A stretch of DNA of 24,029 nt from an uncultured Actinomycetes bacterium (GCA_937927875.1 CALEYV010000165.1:1-24029); one strand, 5' to 3'; numbered from the stretch's first letter, positions 6,569-14,766 are shown. Translations and numbers: made by a program. The notes: generated from the sequence alone by a model not told the origin.

Positions 6569-8275
6569 CTACGGCCGCCTGGTGTACCGGGTGACCCGCA
6601 GCCGGAGACCGGCCAGGAACGGCACCGTCTGGGCCCCGCCCCGGCGGTAGGGGCCGATCCGGGCCGGGGCCGGCGCCGGGTCCAGGGTCACCAGGGTGAA
6701 GGCGGGGGCGGCCTGGCGGGTCAGGACCCGGGCCGCCGGCCCGAGCTCGGAGGCCTGCTCGGCGGTCAGCCAGGGCCGAGTCGGGGTGTAGAAGGCGCCG
6801 CCCTCCCGCCAGAAGTGGAGTAGCCCCGACCCGGTCGCCACGATCGGGCCCGGGCGGGCGGCGACGGTCGCCACCGCGTGGGCGACCGCGTGGCTGCGGA
6901 CCGAGAGCCAGGCGAGCCCGGCCCCGGTGACGGTGGCGGCGACGGCGACGACGGCGACGCCGCGACGCCACGGGAGCGCCTCGAGCGCGACCGCGCCGAC
7001 GACGGCGAGCAGCAGCCCGGTGCACAGCTCGTAGCGGCCGCCCCACTGCGGGTTGGCGCCGCCCCCGTACTGGAACGCCCACACCAGCGGCAGCGCGAGC
7101 AGCCCGATCGCGACCAGGCGCCCCGCGCCCGGCACCCGCCCGGCGGCGACGAGCCCGACCACCGCGAGGGGCGAGGCGACGAGCAGGCCGGGCAGGAAGC
7201 CGAGGCCGTCCGCGATCCACGCCGCGTACCCGAGCCCGGCCAGCCCGAGCACGAACCAGCCGACGGCCGGCGTCGCGCGCTCGGTCGTCACCAGGCGGTG
7301 CCCGGCCACCGCGATCGCCAGGACGAGCACCGCGCCGAGGAGCCAGTCCGTCGGGACGTGGTAGCGGTTGATCCCGAGGGTGGTGGTGAGCGCCTCTTGG
7401 AGTCGCGTCCCGACGCCCCCTCCCCCGCCGCTGGCGGCCCCCGTCGTCCGCGCCGCGCGCAGGCCCTGCCCGAGGATCGCCTGCTCGAGGAGCTGGTTCG
7501 CGACCAGCGCCAGCGCGCCGCCCACGCCGAACGCGAGGGCGGTCGAACGCCACCCGCGGGGGCGCCGAGCCCGAGCGACCCACGCCAGGACGAGGACCGT
7601 CACCGCCGCGTAGACGAGGGCCTCGGTGCGCATGGTGGCGGCGGCGCCGAACAGCGCGCCGCTGGCGAGCGCGCCCCGCCACCCGACCCGGCCGTCGACG
7701 GCGTCGAGCGCCAGCACGATCCCCCACGCCATGAGCGCGAGCCCGAGGGTGTGCTCCCAGAAGTCCAGGGCGTAGACCACGACCGGCGTCGCCAACCCGA
7801 CGAGCCAGAACGCGAGGTCGCCCCGCCCGCCGAGCCGGCGGGCCAGCGCCCGGGCCGCCAGCGCGGTCAGCACCCCGCCGAGCATCGGCAGCAGCAGGAT
7901 CGCCCGCAGCCCGCCCAGCTCGTAGAGCGGGTAGCCGGCGTAGAGCATGGGGAGCGTCGTCACGTTCACCCACTCGGGCCCGATGTGGTCGGTGAGCGCG
8001 AGGGGGTGCAGCAGCCCGTCGTGGTCGTAGGCCTGCGCCCAGTAGCCGACGTCGGGTCGCGCGTCGTGGCGGGCGTCCATCGACCGGAGCGTCGCGACCT
8101 TGCCGCCAGTGTCAGTGCCGAGGAAGGCCCGGGGGTCGTTGGCGAGCGAGAGGGCGCCGTAGACCACCAGCAGCAGCGCGGCCGCCGCGAGCGGTCGCCG
8201 CCACCACCGGGTGCGAACGATCGGCGGCGCCGCCGTCACCGCCGGCCGCGGCGGCGCGACGACGGTCGCGGTCAC
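6569..8275 (-). CDS. GT-C-like polytopic membrane protein (GT39/PMT-like), polysaccharide operon
   Basis: A 568-residue membrane protein with an N-terminal helix (PLAAAALLLVVYGALSLA), a large external loop (FLGTDTGGKVATL ... YDHDGLLHPLALTDHIGPEW) and about ten more hydrophobic segments. The sequence ALDFWEHTLGLALMAWGIVLAL followed by GAAATMRTEALVYA resembles the F-W-x-H-T and G-x-x-x-x-x-R-x-E elements of GT39/protein-mannosyltransferase-like GT-C enzymes, which use polyprenyl-phosphate sugars outside the membrane. The acidic residues in the first loop (GTD and YDHD) are candidates for the catalytic/metal site. The GTG start (8275) overlaps the TGA of the methyltransferase as GTGA. It could add a side sugar after flipping; a polymerase or ligase role cannot be excluded. 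Confidence 0.75.
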   Translation of the reverse strand: MTATVVAPPRPAVTAAPPIVRTRWWRRPLAAAALLLVVYGALSLANDPRAFLGTDTGGKVATLRSMDARHDARPDVGYWAQAYDHDGLLHPLALTDHIGPEWVNVTTLPMLYAGYPLYELGGLRAILLLPMLGGVLTALAARALARRLGGRGDLAFWLVGLATPVVVYALDFWEHTLGLALMAWGIVLALDAVDGRVGWRGALASGALFGAAATMRTEALVYAAVTVLVLAWVARARRPRGWRSTALAFGVGGALALVANQLLEQAILGQGLRAARTTGAASGGGGGVGTRLQEALTTTLGINRYHVPTDWLLGAVLVLAIAVAGHRLVTTERATPAVGWFVLGLAGLGYAAWIADGLGFLPGLLVASPLAVVGLVAAGRVPGAGRLVAIGLLALPLVWAFQYGGGANPQWGGRYELCTGLLLAVVGAVALEALPWRRGVAVVAVAATVTGAGLAWLSVRSHAVAHAVATVAARPGPIVATGSGLLHFWREGGAFYTPTRPWLTAEQASELGPAARVLTRQAAPAFTLVTLDPAPAPARIGPYRRGGAQTVPFLAGLRLRVTRYTRRP

Positions 8276-9000
8276 GCGTGCTTGCGGGCCCGCAGGAGGA
8301 GGAGACGAGGGATGGTCGCCGCCTCGGCGTACTCCCAGGCCTGCGCGAGGAAGCCCGGCGGGGGCGGCGGCTCCTCCATGCGCTCGACCAGGAGTCCGCA
8401 GTCAGCCATCACGTTGATGTATCGGCTGAGCGGCCGGTGCATGAAGGGCAACCTGATCCCGGGCGCCACCTCCTCCATGGCCACGTCGTCCGGCAGGTAC
8501 GGGCCGACCCGCCAGTACTGCTCGTCGAGGATGTGGTCGTCGATCCAGCCGCTCCCGGGCGACTGGAGGAGCGGGTGGTTGAGGAAGCAGCAGAACAGGC
8601 CGCCCGGCTCGAGGATCCGGGCCACCTCGTGGACGGCGGGCTCGAACGGCTCGAGGTGCTCGAGGGTCAGGCAGATGACGGCGGCGTCGAAGGCGCCGCC
8701 GGCGAAGGGCAGCGCCTCGGCGGCGGCCCGCGCGTAGCGGACACCACCGCCGCGGGCGGCGGCCGTCACCAGCTGGCCCGGCGTCGGGTCGACGCCGACG
8801 ACCGCGACGCCGTGCCCGGCGACGCGGCGCGACACCTGGCCCTCGCCGCACCCGATGTCGAGCAGCCGCGACGCCGACGCGAGGTGCCGATCCACCAGCG
8901 GCAGGATCTGTTCCTCGTACTCGGGGTCGACGCCGTCGGTGAAGTGCTGCTGCCACCAGCCCGCGTGCGTCTCCCACGCGCTGGGTGAGGGGTCGCTCAT
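8272..9000 (-). CDS. Class I SAM-dependent methyltransferase, first gene of the polysaccharide operon
   Basis: A 242-residue Rossmann-fold methyltransferase of the UbiE/Methyltransf_11 type. Motif I is RLLDIGCGEGQVSRRV (45-60), the ribose-binding acid is in VVGVDPTPGQL, and motif II/III are LPFAGGAFDAAVICLTLEHL and VARILEPGGLFCCFLNHPL. A Trp-rich start (WETHAGWWQQHFTDG) is usual for this group. The neighbouring polysaccharide genes suggest methylation of a sugar or lipid-linked precursor, but a small-molecule target is possible. The ATG (9000) is 22 bases after the uvrA stop, with no clear Shine-Dalgarno; it may be cotranscribed with uvrA. Its TGA overlaps the next GTG. Confidence 0.87.
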   Translation of the reverse strand: MSDPSPSAWETHAGWWQQHFTDGVDPEYEEQILPLVDRHLASASRLLDIGCGEGQVSRRVAGHGVAVVGVDPTPGQLVTAAARGGGVRYARAAAEALPFAGGAFDAAVICLTLEHLEPFEPAVHEVARILEPGGLFCCFLNHPLLQSPGSGWIDDHILDEQYWRVGPYLPDDVAMEEVAPGIRLPFMHRPLSRYINVMADCGLLVERMEEPPPPPGFLAQAWEYAEAATIPRLLLLRARKHA

Positions 9001-9022
9001 CGCGGCGGCGGTCCGCCGGCCG

Positions 9023-11887
9023 TCAGGCCAGCCCGAGGATCGGTGCGAGGTAGCGCCCGGTGTGGCTCCCCGGCGTCTTGGCCACGTGCTCGGGCGGCCC
9101 CTCGGCTACGACCTGGCCCCCGGCGTCGCCGCCCTCGGGCCCGAGGTCCACGATCCAGTCCGCGGACTTGATCACGTCGAGGTTGTGCTCGATCACGAGG
9201 ACCGTGTTGCCGGCCTGCACGAGCCGGTCGAGGACGCCGAGCAGCCGCCGGACGTCCTCGAAGTGCAGGCCGGTGGTGGGCTCGTCGAGGATGTAGATGG
9301 TCCGCCCGGTCGACCGCTTACCGAGCTCGGCCGACAGCTTCACCCGCTGGGCCTCACCACCGGAGAGCGTCGGTGCGGGCTGGCCGAGCCGCACGTACCC
9401 GAGGCCGACGTCGACGAGGGTCTGCAGGTGACGCGCGATCGTCGGCTGGTTGGCGAAGAACTCGAGCGCGTCCTCGAGCGACAGGTCGAGCACGTCGGCG
9501 ATGTTCTTGCCCTTGAACGTGATGTCGAGCGTGTCCCGGTTGTAGCGGGCGCCCTTGCAGACCTCGCACGGGACGTACACGTCGGGCAGGAAGTGCATCT
9601 CGATCTTGATCGTGCCGTCGCCGGCGCACGCCTCGCACCGACCGCCCTTGACGTTGAACGAGAACCGGCCCGGGAGGTAGCCGCGGACCTTCGCCTCCTG
9701 GGTCGCTGCGAACAAGGCCCGGATCTTGTCGAACACCCCCGTGTACGTGGCCGGGTTCGACCTTGGCGTCCGGCCGATCGGCGACTGGTCGATGTTGATC
9801 ACCTTGTCGAGGTGCTGGGCGCCCTCGACCGTCTTGTGGCGGCCGGCCACGGTGCGCGACCGGTACACGCGTTGCATGAGGGCATGGAACAAGATGTCGT
9901 TGACGAGGGTGGACTTCCCGCTGCCGCTCACACCGGAGACCACGACGAAGCAGCCGAGCGGGAACCCGGCGTCGATGTCGTGGAGGTTGTGCTCCTTGGC
10001 CCCCCGCACGACGAGCCAGGCGTCGCCCGGCTCGCGCCGCCGTTCCGGGACCGGGATCGACCGCTCCCCCGACAGGTACTTGCCGGTGATCGAGCGGGGC
10101 TCGGCGATGACGGCCGAGAGCGGGCCCGACGCGACGATCTCGCCGCCGTGCTCCCCCGCGCCGGGGCCGATGTCGACGACGTGGTCGGCGACGCGGATCG
10201 TCTCTTCGTCGTGCTCGACGACGATCACGGTGTTGCCGAGGTCGCGCAGCCGGACCAGGGTGTCGATGAGGCGCTGGTTGTCGCGCTGGTGCAGCCCGAC
10301 CGACGGCTCGTCGAGCACGTACAGGACGCCGACCAGCCCGCTCCCGATCTGGGACGCGAGGCGGATGCGCTGGGCCTCCCCGCCCGCCAGCGTGCCCGAC
10401 GCCCGGTTCAGGCTCAGGTAGTCGAGCCCGACGTCGAGGAGGAACCGGAGGCGCTCGTTCACCTCCTTCAGGACCTGCTCCGCGATGAGCCGGTCCCGCT
10501 CCGAGAGCTCGAGGTCGCCGAGGAACCGCGCCGCCTTGGTGATCGACAGCTCACCGAGCTCGAAGATGTTCAGGCCGCCGACGGTGACCGCCAGCGACGC
10601 CGGCCGCAGCCGCGCGCCGCCGCACTGCGGGCACGGCACCTGGCGCATGTAGCCCTCGATCTGCTCCCGGGCCCGGTCCGACTCCGAGTCGGCGTGCCGG
10701 CGCTCGAGCCACGGGACGACGCCCTCGAACGGGGTGTGGTACGAGCGGCGGCGCCCGTACCGGTTCCGGTACTGGACGTGGACCTCGCGCTTGCCGGTGC
10801 CGAACAGGATCGCGTTGCGGTCCCGCTTGCGGAGCCGCTTCCACGGCGTGTGGACGTCGAAGTCGTACTCGTCGGCGACGGCCTCGAGGACCCGGTCGAA
10901 GTACCGGCTGCGGAACCCTGACCACGGCGCGATGGCACCGTCGGCGAGGCTGAGGTCGTCGTCGGGGACGGCGAGCTCGGGGTCGACCTCGAAGCGGGTG
11001 CCGAGCCCGTCGCAGCGCTCGCAGGCGCCGTACGGCGAGTTGAACGAGAAGTTGCGCGGGGCCAGCTCGTCGAACGAGAGCCCGCAGTGGTTGCACGCCA
11101 GGTGCTCGGAGAAGGTGAGGGTCTCGATCTCGCTCTGCTCGCCCTCGCGAGGCACGACCTCGACCTCGGCGACGCCTTCGGCCAGCCGCAGCGCGGTCTC
11201 GAGGGAGTCGGTGAGCCGCCGCTCGATCCCGGCCCGTCGGACCAGCCGGTCGACGACCACCTCGATGGTGTGCTGCTCGTAGCGGGCCAGGCGCGGCAGC
11301 GCGGCCCGGCCCAGCTCGACGAGCTCGCCGTCGACCCGGGCCCGGGTGAACCCCTGGCTGGCCAGCTCCTTCAGCAGCGCGTCGTACTCGCCCTTGCGGC
11401 CCCGCACCACCGGCGCCAGCACCTGGAACCGGGTGCCCTCCGGCAGCTCGAGCACCCGGTCGACGATCTGCTGGGGGGTCTGGCGCGTGATGACCCGGCC
11501 GCAGGTCGGGCAGTGCGGGATCCCGATGCGCGCGTAGAGGAGCCGCAGGTAGTCGTAGACCTCGGTGATCGTCCCGACCGTGGACCTGGGGTTGCGGCCG
11601 GCCGACTTCTGGTCGATCGAGATCGCCGGCGAGAGGCCCTCGATGAAGTCAACGTCGGGCTTGTCCATCTGCCCGAGGAACTGCCGGGCATAGGCCGAGA
11701 GCGACTCGACGTACCGGCGCTGCCCCTCGGCGTAGATAGTGTCGAAGGCGAGCGACGACTTGCCCGAGCCGGACAGCCCGGTGAAGACGATCAGCTGGTC
11801 CCGGGGCAGGCGCAGGTCGACGTTCTTGAGGTTGTGCTCCCGCGCCCCGCGGATCGTCAGGTGCGCGCTTGTCGGCTCCGCCGCCAC
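9023..11887 (-). CDS. uvrA: UvrABC excision nuclease subunit A
   Basis: UvrA is the damage-sensing ATPase of bacterial nucleotide excision repair; a dimer scans DNA and loads UvrB. The 954-residue length is normal. Visible features: REHNLKNVDL, first Walker A GLSGSGKSSLAFDT (37-50), AYARQFLGQM, GLSPAISIDQK, the CPTCGR and CNHCGLSF/CERCDGLG zinc modules, ABC signature LAGGEAQRIRLASQIGSGL, Walker B/Q VLYVLDEPSVGLHQRD. The second half has SGVSGSGKSTL, the CEACAGDGTIKIEM ... CEVCKGARY zinc finger, LSGGEAQRVKLS and YILDEPTTGLH. The GTG at 11887 is chosen because homology begins a few residues later (HLTIRGAREHNL) and because TACGCT lies 6 bases upstream, as in a leaderless transcript. A LexA box overlaps the matching -35 position, so SOS control is likely. 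The frame stays open upstream into uvrB; that extension is rejected. Confidence 0.98.
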   Translation of the reverse strand: MAAEPTSAHLTIRGAREHNLKNVDLRLPRDQLIVFTGLSGSGKSSLAFDTIYAEGQRRYVESLSAYARQFLGQMDKPDVDFIEGLSPAISIDQKSAGRNPRSTVGTITEVYDYLRLLYARIGIPHCPTCGRVITRQTPQQIVDRVLELPEGTRFQVLAPVVRGRKGEYDALLKELASQGFTRARVDGELVELGRAALPRLARYEQHTIEVVVDRLVRRAGIERRLTDSLETALRLAEGVAEVEVVPREGEQSEIETLTFSEHLACNHCGLSFDELAPRNFSFNSPYGACERCDGLGTRFEVDPELAVPDDDLSLADGAIAPWSGFRSRYFDRVLEAVADEYDFDVHTPWKRLRKRDRNAILFGTGKREVHVQYRNRYGRRRSYHTPFEGVVPWLERRHADSESDRAREQIEGYMRQVPCPQCGGARLRPASLAVTVGGLNIFELGELSITKAARFLGDLELSERDRLIAEQVLKEVNERLRFLLDVGLDYLSLNRASGTLAGGEAQRIRLASQIGSGLVGVLYVLDEPSVGLHQRDNQRLIDTLVRLRDLGNTVIVVEHDEETIRVADHVVDIGPGAGEHGGEIVASGPLSAVIAEPRSITGKYLSGERSIPVPERRREPGDAWLVVRGAKEHNLHDIDAGFPLGCFVVVSGVSGSGKSTLVNDILFHALMQRVYRSRTVAGRHKTVEGAQHLDKVINIDQSPIGRTPRSNPATYTGVFDKIRALFAATQEAKVRGYLPGRFSFNVKGGRCEACAGDGTIKIEMHFLPDVYVPCEVCKGARYNRDTLDITFKGKNIADVLDLSLEDALEFFANQPTIARHLQTLVDVGLGYVRLGQPAPTLSGGEAQRVKLSAELGKRSTGRTIYILDEPTTGLHFEDVRRLLGVLDRLVQAGNTVLVIEHNLDVIKSADWIVDLGPEGGDAGGQVVAEGPPEHVAKTPGSHTGRYLAPILGLA

Positions 11888-11893
11888 CGCCTC

Positions 11894-11899
11894 AGCGTA
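11894..11899 (-). promoter_or_regulatory. -10 hexamer of a probable leaderless uvrA promoter
   Basis: TACGCT on the - strand ends 6 bases before the uvrA GTG, so transcription would start at or next to the first base of the start codon. The same TACGCT-N6-GTG arrangement precedes uvrB. With a 17-base spacer the -35 hexamer is GTTCGA (11922-11917), one half of the LexA box. Confidence 0.6.
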
Positions 11900-11916
11900 C
11901 CGGCCCGACCCCAACC

Positions 11917-11932
11917 TCGAACGGATGTTCGG
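11917..11932. promoter_or_regulatory. LexA (SOS) operator of uvrA
   Basis: TCGAACGGATGTTCGG matches the actinobacterial/Gram-positive SOS box (CGAAC-N4-GTTCG; full mycobacterial form TCGAAC-N4-GTTCGA) with a single deviation at the last base. It lies in the 71-base uvrB-uvrA gap, 30 bases before the uvrA start and over the inferred -35 element, an ideal position for repression by LexA. No comparable box is visible in front of uvrB or coaE. Confidence 0.85.
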
Positions 11933-11958
11933 GGTGGCTCGCGCCGACTGCGCTCGCG

Positions 11959-13986
11959 CTACCCGACCGCTCGCAGCTCGCGTCGCAGCTCGTTGATCTC
12001 GTCCCGCAGTCGGGCCGCCTCCTCGAACCGCAGGTCCTTGGCCGCCTCGTGCATCTCGTCCTGCAGGGTCTGGATGAGCCGGCCGAGGTCGTCGGGCGCG
12101 ACACCGGCGAGGTCGAAGACCGCCGACCGCTCCCGCGCCCGGCCCCGGCCCCGGCCGCGTGGCGCCGGCGCGCCGTCGCCGTCGTCGCGGGCCCGGACCA
12201 TCTCGAGGATGTCGGTGACCTTCTTGCGGATGGTCTGGGGGTCGATGCCGTGCTCGGCGTTGTACGCCAGCTGCTTCTGCCGGCGCCGGTTCGTCTCCGA
12301 GATCGCCTTGCGCATCGAGTCGGTCACCTGGTCGGCGTACATGACGACCTGGCCGTCGACGTTGCGGGCGGCCCGGCCGATCATCTGGATCAACGACGTC
12401 TCGGAGCGGAGGAACCCCTCCTTGTCGGCGTCGAGGATCGACACCAGCGACACCTCGGGCAGGTCGAGGCCCTCGCGGAGCAGGTTGATCCCGACCAGGA
12501 CGTCGAACTCGCCCAGTCGCAGTGACCGCAGGATCTCCACCCGCTCGAGGGTGTCGACCTCGCTGTGCAGGTACCGGACCCGGACCCCGAGCTCGATGAG
12601 GTAGTCGGTGAGGTCCTCGGCCATCTTCTTGGTGAGGGTGGTGACGAGCACCCGCTGGGCCCGCCGCTCCCGCTCCCGGATCTCGGCCACGAGGTCGTCG
12701 ATCTGGCCCTTGGTCGGGCGGACGATCACCTCGGGGTCGACGAGGCCGGTCGGGCGCACGATCTGCTCGACGACCTGGGTCGACACCTCGAACTCGTAGG
12801 GGCTGGGCGTGGCCGAGAGGAACACGACCTGGTTGACCTTCTCGGCGAACTCGTCGAAGCGCAGCGGCCGGTTGTCGAGCGCGGACGGGAGCCGGAACCC
12901 GTGATCGACGAGGGTCTCCTTGCGCGACCGATCCCCCTCGTACTGGCCGTGCAGCTGCGGGACGGTCACGTGGGACTCGTCGAGCACGACCAGGAAGTCG
13001 TCGGGGAAGTAGTCGAGCAGCGTGTACGGCGCCTCGCCGGGCGCGCGACCGTCGAGATGCCGCGAGTAGTTCTCGATGCCGGAGCAGGAGCCGACCTCGC
13101 GGAGCATCTCGAGGTCGTAGGTGGTGCGCATCCGGAGCCGCTGGGCCTCGAGGAGCTTGTCGTGCTGCTCGAGCCAGGCCAGCCGCTCGGCCAGCTCGAC
13201 CTCGATTCCGGCGATGGCGGTCCGCATCCGCTGGTCCGAGGTCACGTAGTGCGACGCCGGGAAGAGCACCAGCCGGTCGAGCTCCTCGACCACCTCGCCG
13301 GTGACGGGGTCGACGGAGGCGATCCGCTCGACGTCGTCGCCGAAGAGCTGGATCCGCACCGCCCGCTCCTCGTAGGAGGGGTACACCTCGATGGTGTCGC
13401 CGCGGACCCGGAACTTGTTGCGGGCGAACGCGAAGTCGTTGCGCTCGTACTGCAGCTCGACGAGCCGGGCCAGCACCGCCCGCTGGTCGCGCTCCTCGCC
13501 CCGGTCGAGGATGAGGCACTGCCGCTCGTACTCGTCGGGGGCGCCGAGCCCGTAGATGGCCGACACCGACGCCACGATGATGACGTCGCGCCGCGACATG
13601 AGCGCGCTGGTCGCCGAGTGCCGCAGCCGGTCGATCTCGTCGTTGATCGACGAGTCCTTCTCGATGTAGGTGTCGCTGGACGGGAGGTACGCCTCGGGCT
13701 GGTAGTAGTCGTAGTAGGAGACGAAGTACTCGACCCGGTTGGTCGGGAAGAACTCCCGGAACTCGGACGCCAGCTGCGCGGCGAGGGTCTTGTTCGGCGC
13801 CAGCACCAGCGTCGGGCGCTGCACGCGCTCGATCACCCCCGCGATCGTGTACGACTTCCCGGAGCCGGTGATGCCGAGCAGCGTCTGGTAGCGGTCGCCC
13901 CGCTCGACCCCCGCCGCCAGGCCGTCGATCGCGGCCGGCTGGTCACCGGCGGCGTTGAACTCGGAGACGAGCTCGAGGGGTGGCAC
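11959..13986 (-). CDS. uvrB: UvrABC excision nuclease subunit B
   Basis: UvrB is the helicase-like damage-verification subunit of nucleotide excision repair, handed DNA by UvrA and bound by UvrC through its C-terminal UVR domain. The 675-residue protein has FNAAGDQPAAI (10-20), Walker A GITGSGKSYT (38-47), LAPNKTLAAQL, the beta-hairpin region FVSYYDYYQPEAY (88-100), VVLDESH (motif II), LSATPSPYE, motif V/VI GINLLREGLDLPEVSLV and QMIGRAARN, an Arg/Gly-rich linker (RGRGRGRARER) and a terminal UVR domain with FEEAARLRDEINELR. The GTG (13986) is preceded by TACGCT-N6 rather than a Shine-Dalgarno, suggesting leaderless translation. The upstream coaE stop is 30 bases away and the downstream uvrA follows after 71 bases. 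Confidence 0.98.
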   Translation of the reverse strand: MPPLELVSEFNAAGDQPAAIDGLAAGVERGDRYQTLLGITGSGKSYTIAGVIERVQRPTLVLAPNKTLAAQLASEFREFFPTNRVEYFVSYYDYYQPEAYLPSSDTYIEKDSSINDEIDRLRHSATSALMSRRDVIIVASVSAIYGLGAPDEYERQCLILDRGEERDQRAVLARLVELQYERNDFAFARNKFRVRGDTIEVYPSYEERAVRIQLFGDDVERIASVDPVTGEVVEELDRLVLFPASHYVTSDQRMRTAIAGIEVELAERLAWLEQHDKLLEAQRLRMRTTYDLEMLREVGSCSGIENYSRHLDGRAPGEAPYTLLDYFPDDFLVVLDESHVTVPQLHGQYEGDRSRKETLVDHGFRLPSALDNRPLRFDEFAEKVNQVVFLSATPSPYEFEVSTQVVEQIVRPTGLVDPEVIVRPTKGQIDDLVAEIRERERRAQRVLVTTLTKKMAEDLTDYLIELGVRVRYLHSEVDTLERVEILRSLRLGEFDVLVGINLLREGLDLPEVSLVSILDADKEGFLRSETSLIQMIGRAARNVDGQVVMYADQVTDSMRKAISETNRRRQKQLAYNAEHGIDPQTIRKKVTDILEMVRARDDGDGAPAPRGRGRGRARERSAVFDLAGVAPDDLGRLIQTLQDEMHEAAKDLRFEEAARLRDEINELRRELRAVG

Positions 13987-13992
13987 CGGACG

Positions 13993-14020
13993 AGCGTACC
14001 GGCGGCCTGCGACGCGTCAG
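13993..14020 (-). promoter_or_regulatory. Probable leaderless uvrB promoter
   Basis: On the - strand CTGACG (14020-14015), a 16-base spacer and TACGCT (13998-13993) end 6 bases before the uvrB GTG. The -35 part overlaps the coaE stop codon. The -10 hexamer and its distance to GTG are identical to those of uvrA. Confidence 0.5.
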
Positions 14021-14652
14021 CCGGTCGCCGGTCCGCCCGCGGTCGAGGCGGCGGCGCGGCTGCGGGCCTCGAGGTCCCGCCACACCTCGTCGACCCGCCG
14101 CTCGAGCGCGGCCCGGTCACCGCGGTTGTCGATCACCCAGGTCGCCAGCTGGCGGCGCTCCCCGTCGCTGGCCTGGGCGGCCATGCGCCGCTCGGCGTCG
14201 GCCCGCGGCACGCCCCGCCCCTCGAGGCGGGCGAGGCGGACGTCGGTGGGCGCCTCGACGACGATGACGAGGTCGTAGCCCCGGGCCCGGGCCGCGGCCG
14301 ACTCGGCGAGCAGCGGGATGTCGCAGATCACGACCGCGCCCGGCGGCGCCTCCTTGAGCCGGCGGGTGAACTCCTCGCCGATGGCGGGGTGGGTGATCGC
14401 CTCCAGGTCGGCCCGGGCCTGGTCGTCCGCGAAGGCCACCGCGGCCAGCTGGGGCCGGTCGAGCCGCCCGTCCCGGTCGAGGATCCCGGGCCCGAACCGC
14501 TCGACCAGCTGGGCGAGGGCGGGCCGGCCGGGCTCGACGACGTCCCGGGCGATGGCGTCGGAGTCGATCAGCCGCGCCCCCCGCCGGACCAGCAGGTCGG
14601 CGACGGTGGACTTGCCGGACCCGATGCCCCCGGTGAGCGCGGCCACGACCAT
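14017..14652 (-). CDS. coaE: Dephospho-CoA kinase
   Basis: CoaE phosphorylates the 3'-hydroxyl of the ribose of dephospho-CoA with ATP, the last step of coenzyme A synthesis, in the cytosol. The 211-residue protein has the P-loop LTGGIGSGKSTVADLL (6-21), IDSDAIARDVVEPG (29-42) for substrate binding, ITHPAI (CoA-domain region), VICDIPLLAES and the lid RLEGRGVPRADAERRMAAQ followed by WVIDNRGD, all diagnostic of the family. The ATG (14652) has TACCAT 7 bases upstream and no nearby Shine-Dalgarno; an AGG-rich site 25 bases away is too far. It is divergent from flp and upstream of uvrB, matching the actinobacterial rpsA-coaE-uvrB order except that the Tad genes sit between rpsA and coaE. Confidence 0.96.
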   Translation of the reverse strand: MVVAALTGGIGSGKSTVADLLVRRGARLIDSDAIARDVVEPGRPALAQLVERFGPGILDRDGRLDRPQLAAVAFADDQARADLEAITHPAIGEEFTRRLKEAPPGAVVICDIPLLAESAAARARGYDLVIVVEAPTDVRLARLEGRGVPRADAERRMAAQASDGERRQLATWVIDNRGDRAALERRVDEVWRDLEARSRAAASTAGGPATG

Positions 14653-14659
14653 GGGCCGG

Positions 14660-14665
14660 ATGGTA
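14660..14665 (-). promoter_or_regulatory. Possible -10 hexamer for a leaderless coaE transcript
   Basis: TACCAT on the - strand lies 7 bases before the coaE ATG, the distance expected if transcription starts at the ATG itself. A well-spaced -35 is not evident (TTGAGC at 14692-14687 is 21 bases away), so this is weaker than the uvrA and uvrB cases. Confidence 0.4.
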
Positions 14666-14687
14666 GGGCGGGCGGCCTCCTTTGCCG

Positions 14688-14717
14688 CTCAAGAACTTCT
14701 CCCTTACCTGCCGATAA
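14688..14717 (+). promoter_or_regulatory. Sigma-28-type (FliA/WhiG-like) promoter of flp
   Basis: GCCGATAA (14710-14717) is identical to the -10 octamer recognised by sigma-28 family factors. CTCAAG (14688-14693) lies 16 bases upstream as a possible -35. The start codon of flp is 49 bases downstream. The cpaB operon has the same CTCAAG and a GCCGACGA at nearly the same spacing and distance. Confidence 0.55.
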
Positions 14718-14766
14718 CCCGGGCGGGCCAGTGACCGGTGGTGGCGGCGGAGACAACCGGACGGCG

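Noticed and set aside
5214..7973. A very long frame that would fuse sequence upstream to the sugar transferase
   Set aside because: The part before 6530 is out of frame with the good GT-C-like gene 6569-8275 and has no membrane or domain pattern.
8855..10921. A 688-codon + strand open frame opposite uvrA
   Set aside because: Antisense shadow of uvrA with low-complexity Asp/Val/Leu/Arg composition and no recognisable motif.
9023..13519. A 1498-codon - strand frame suggesting a fused uvrB-region/UvrA protein
   Set aside because: Residues before the GTG at 11887 are out-of-frame uvrB sequence (Arg/Ala/Pro-rich). UvrA homology begins right after 11887 and the length from there is normal.
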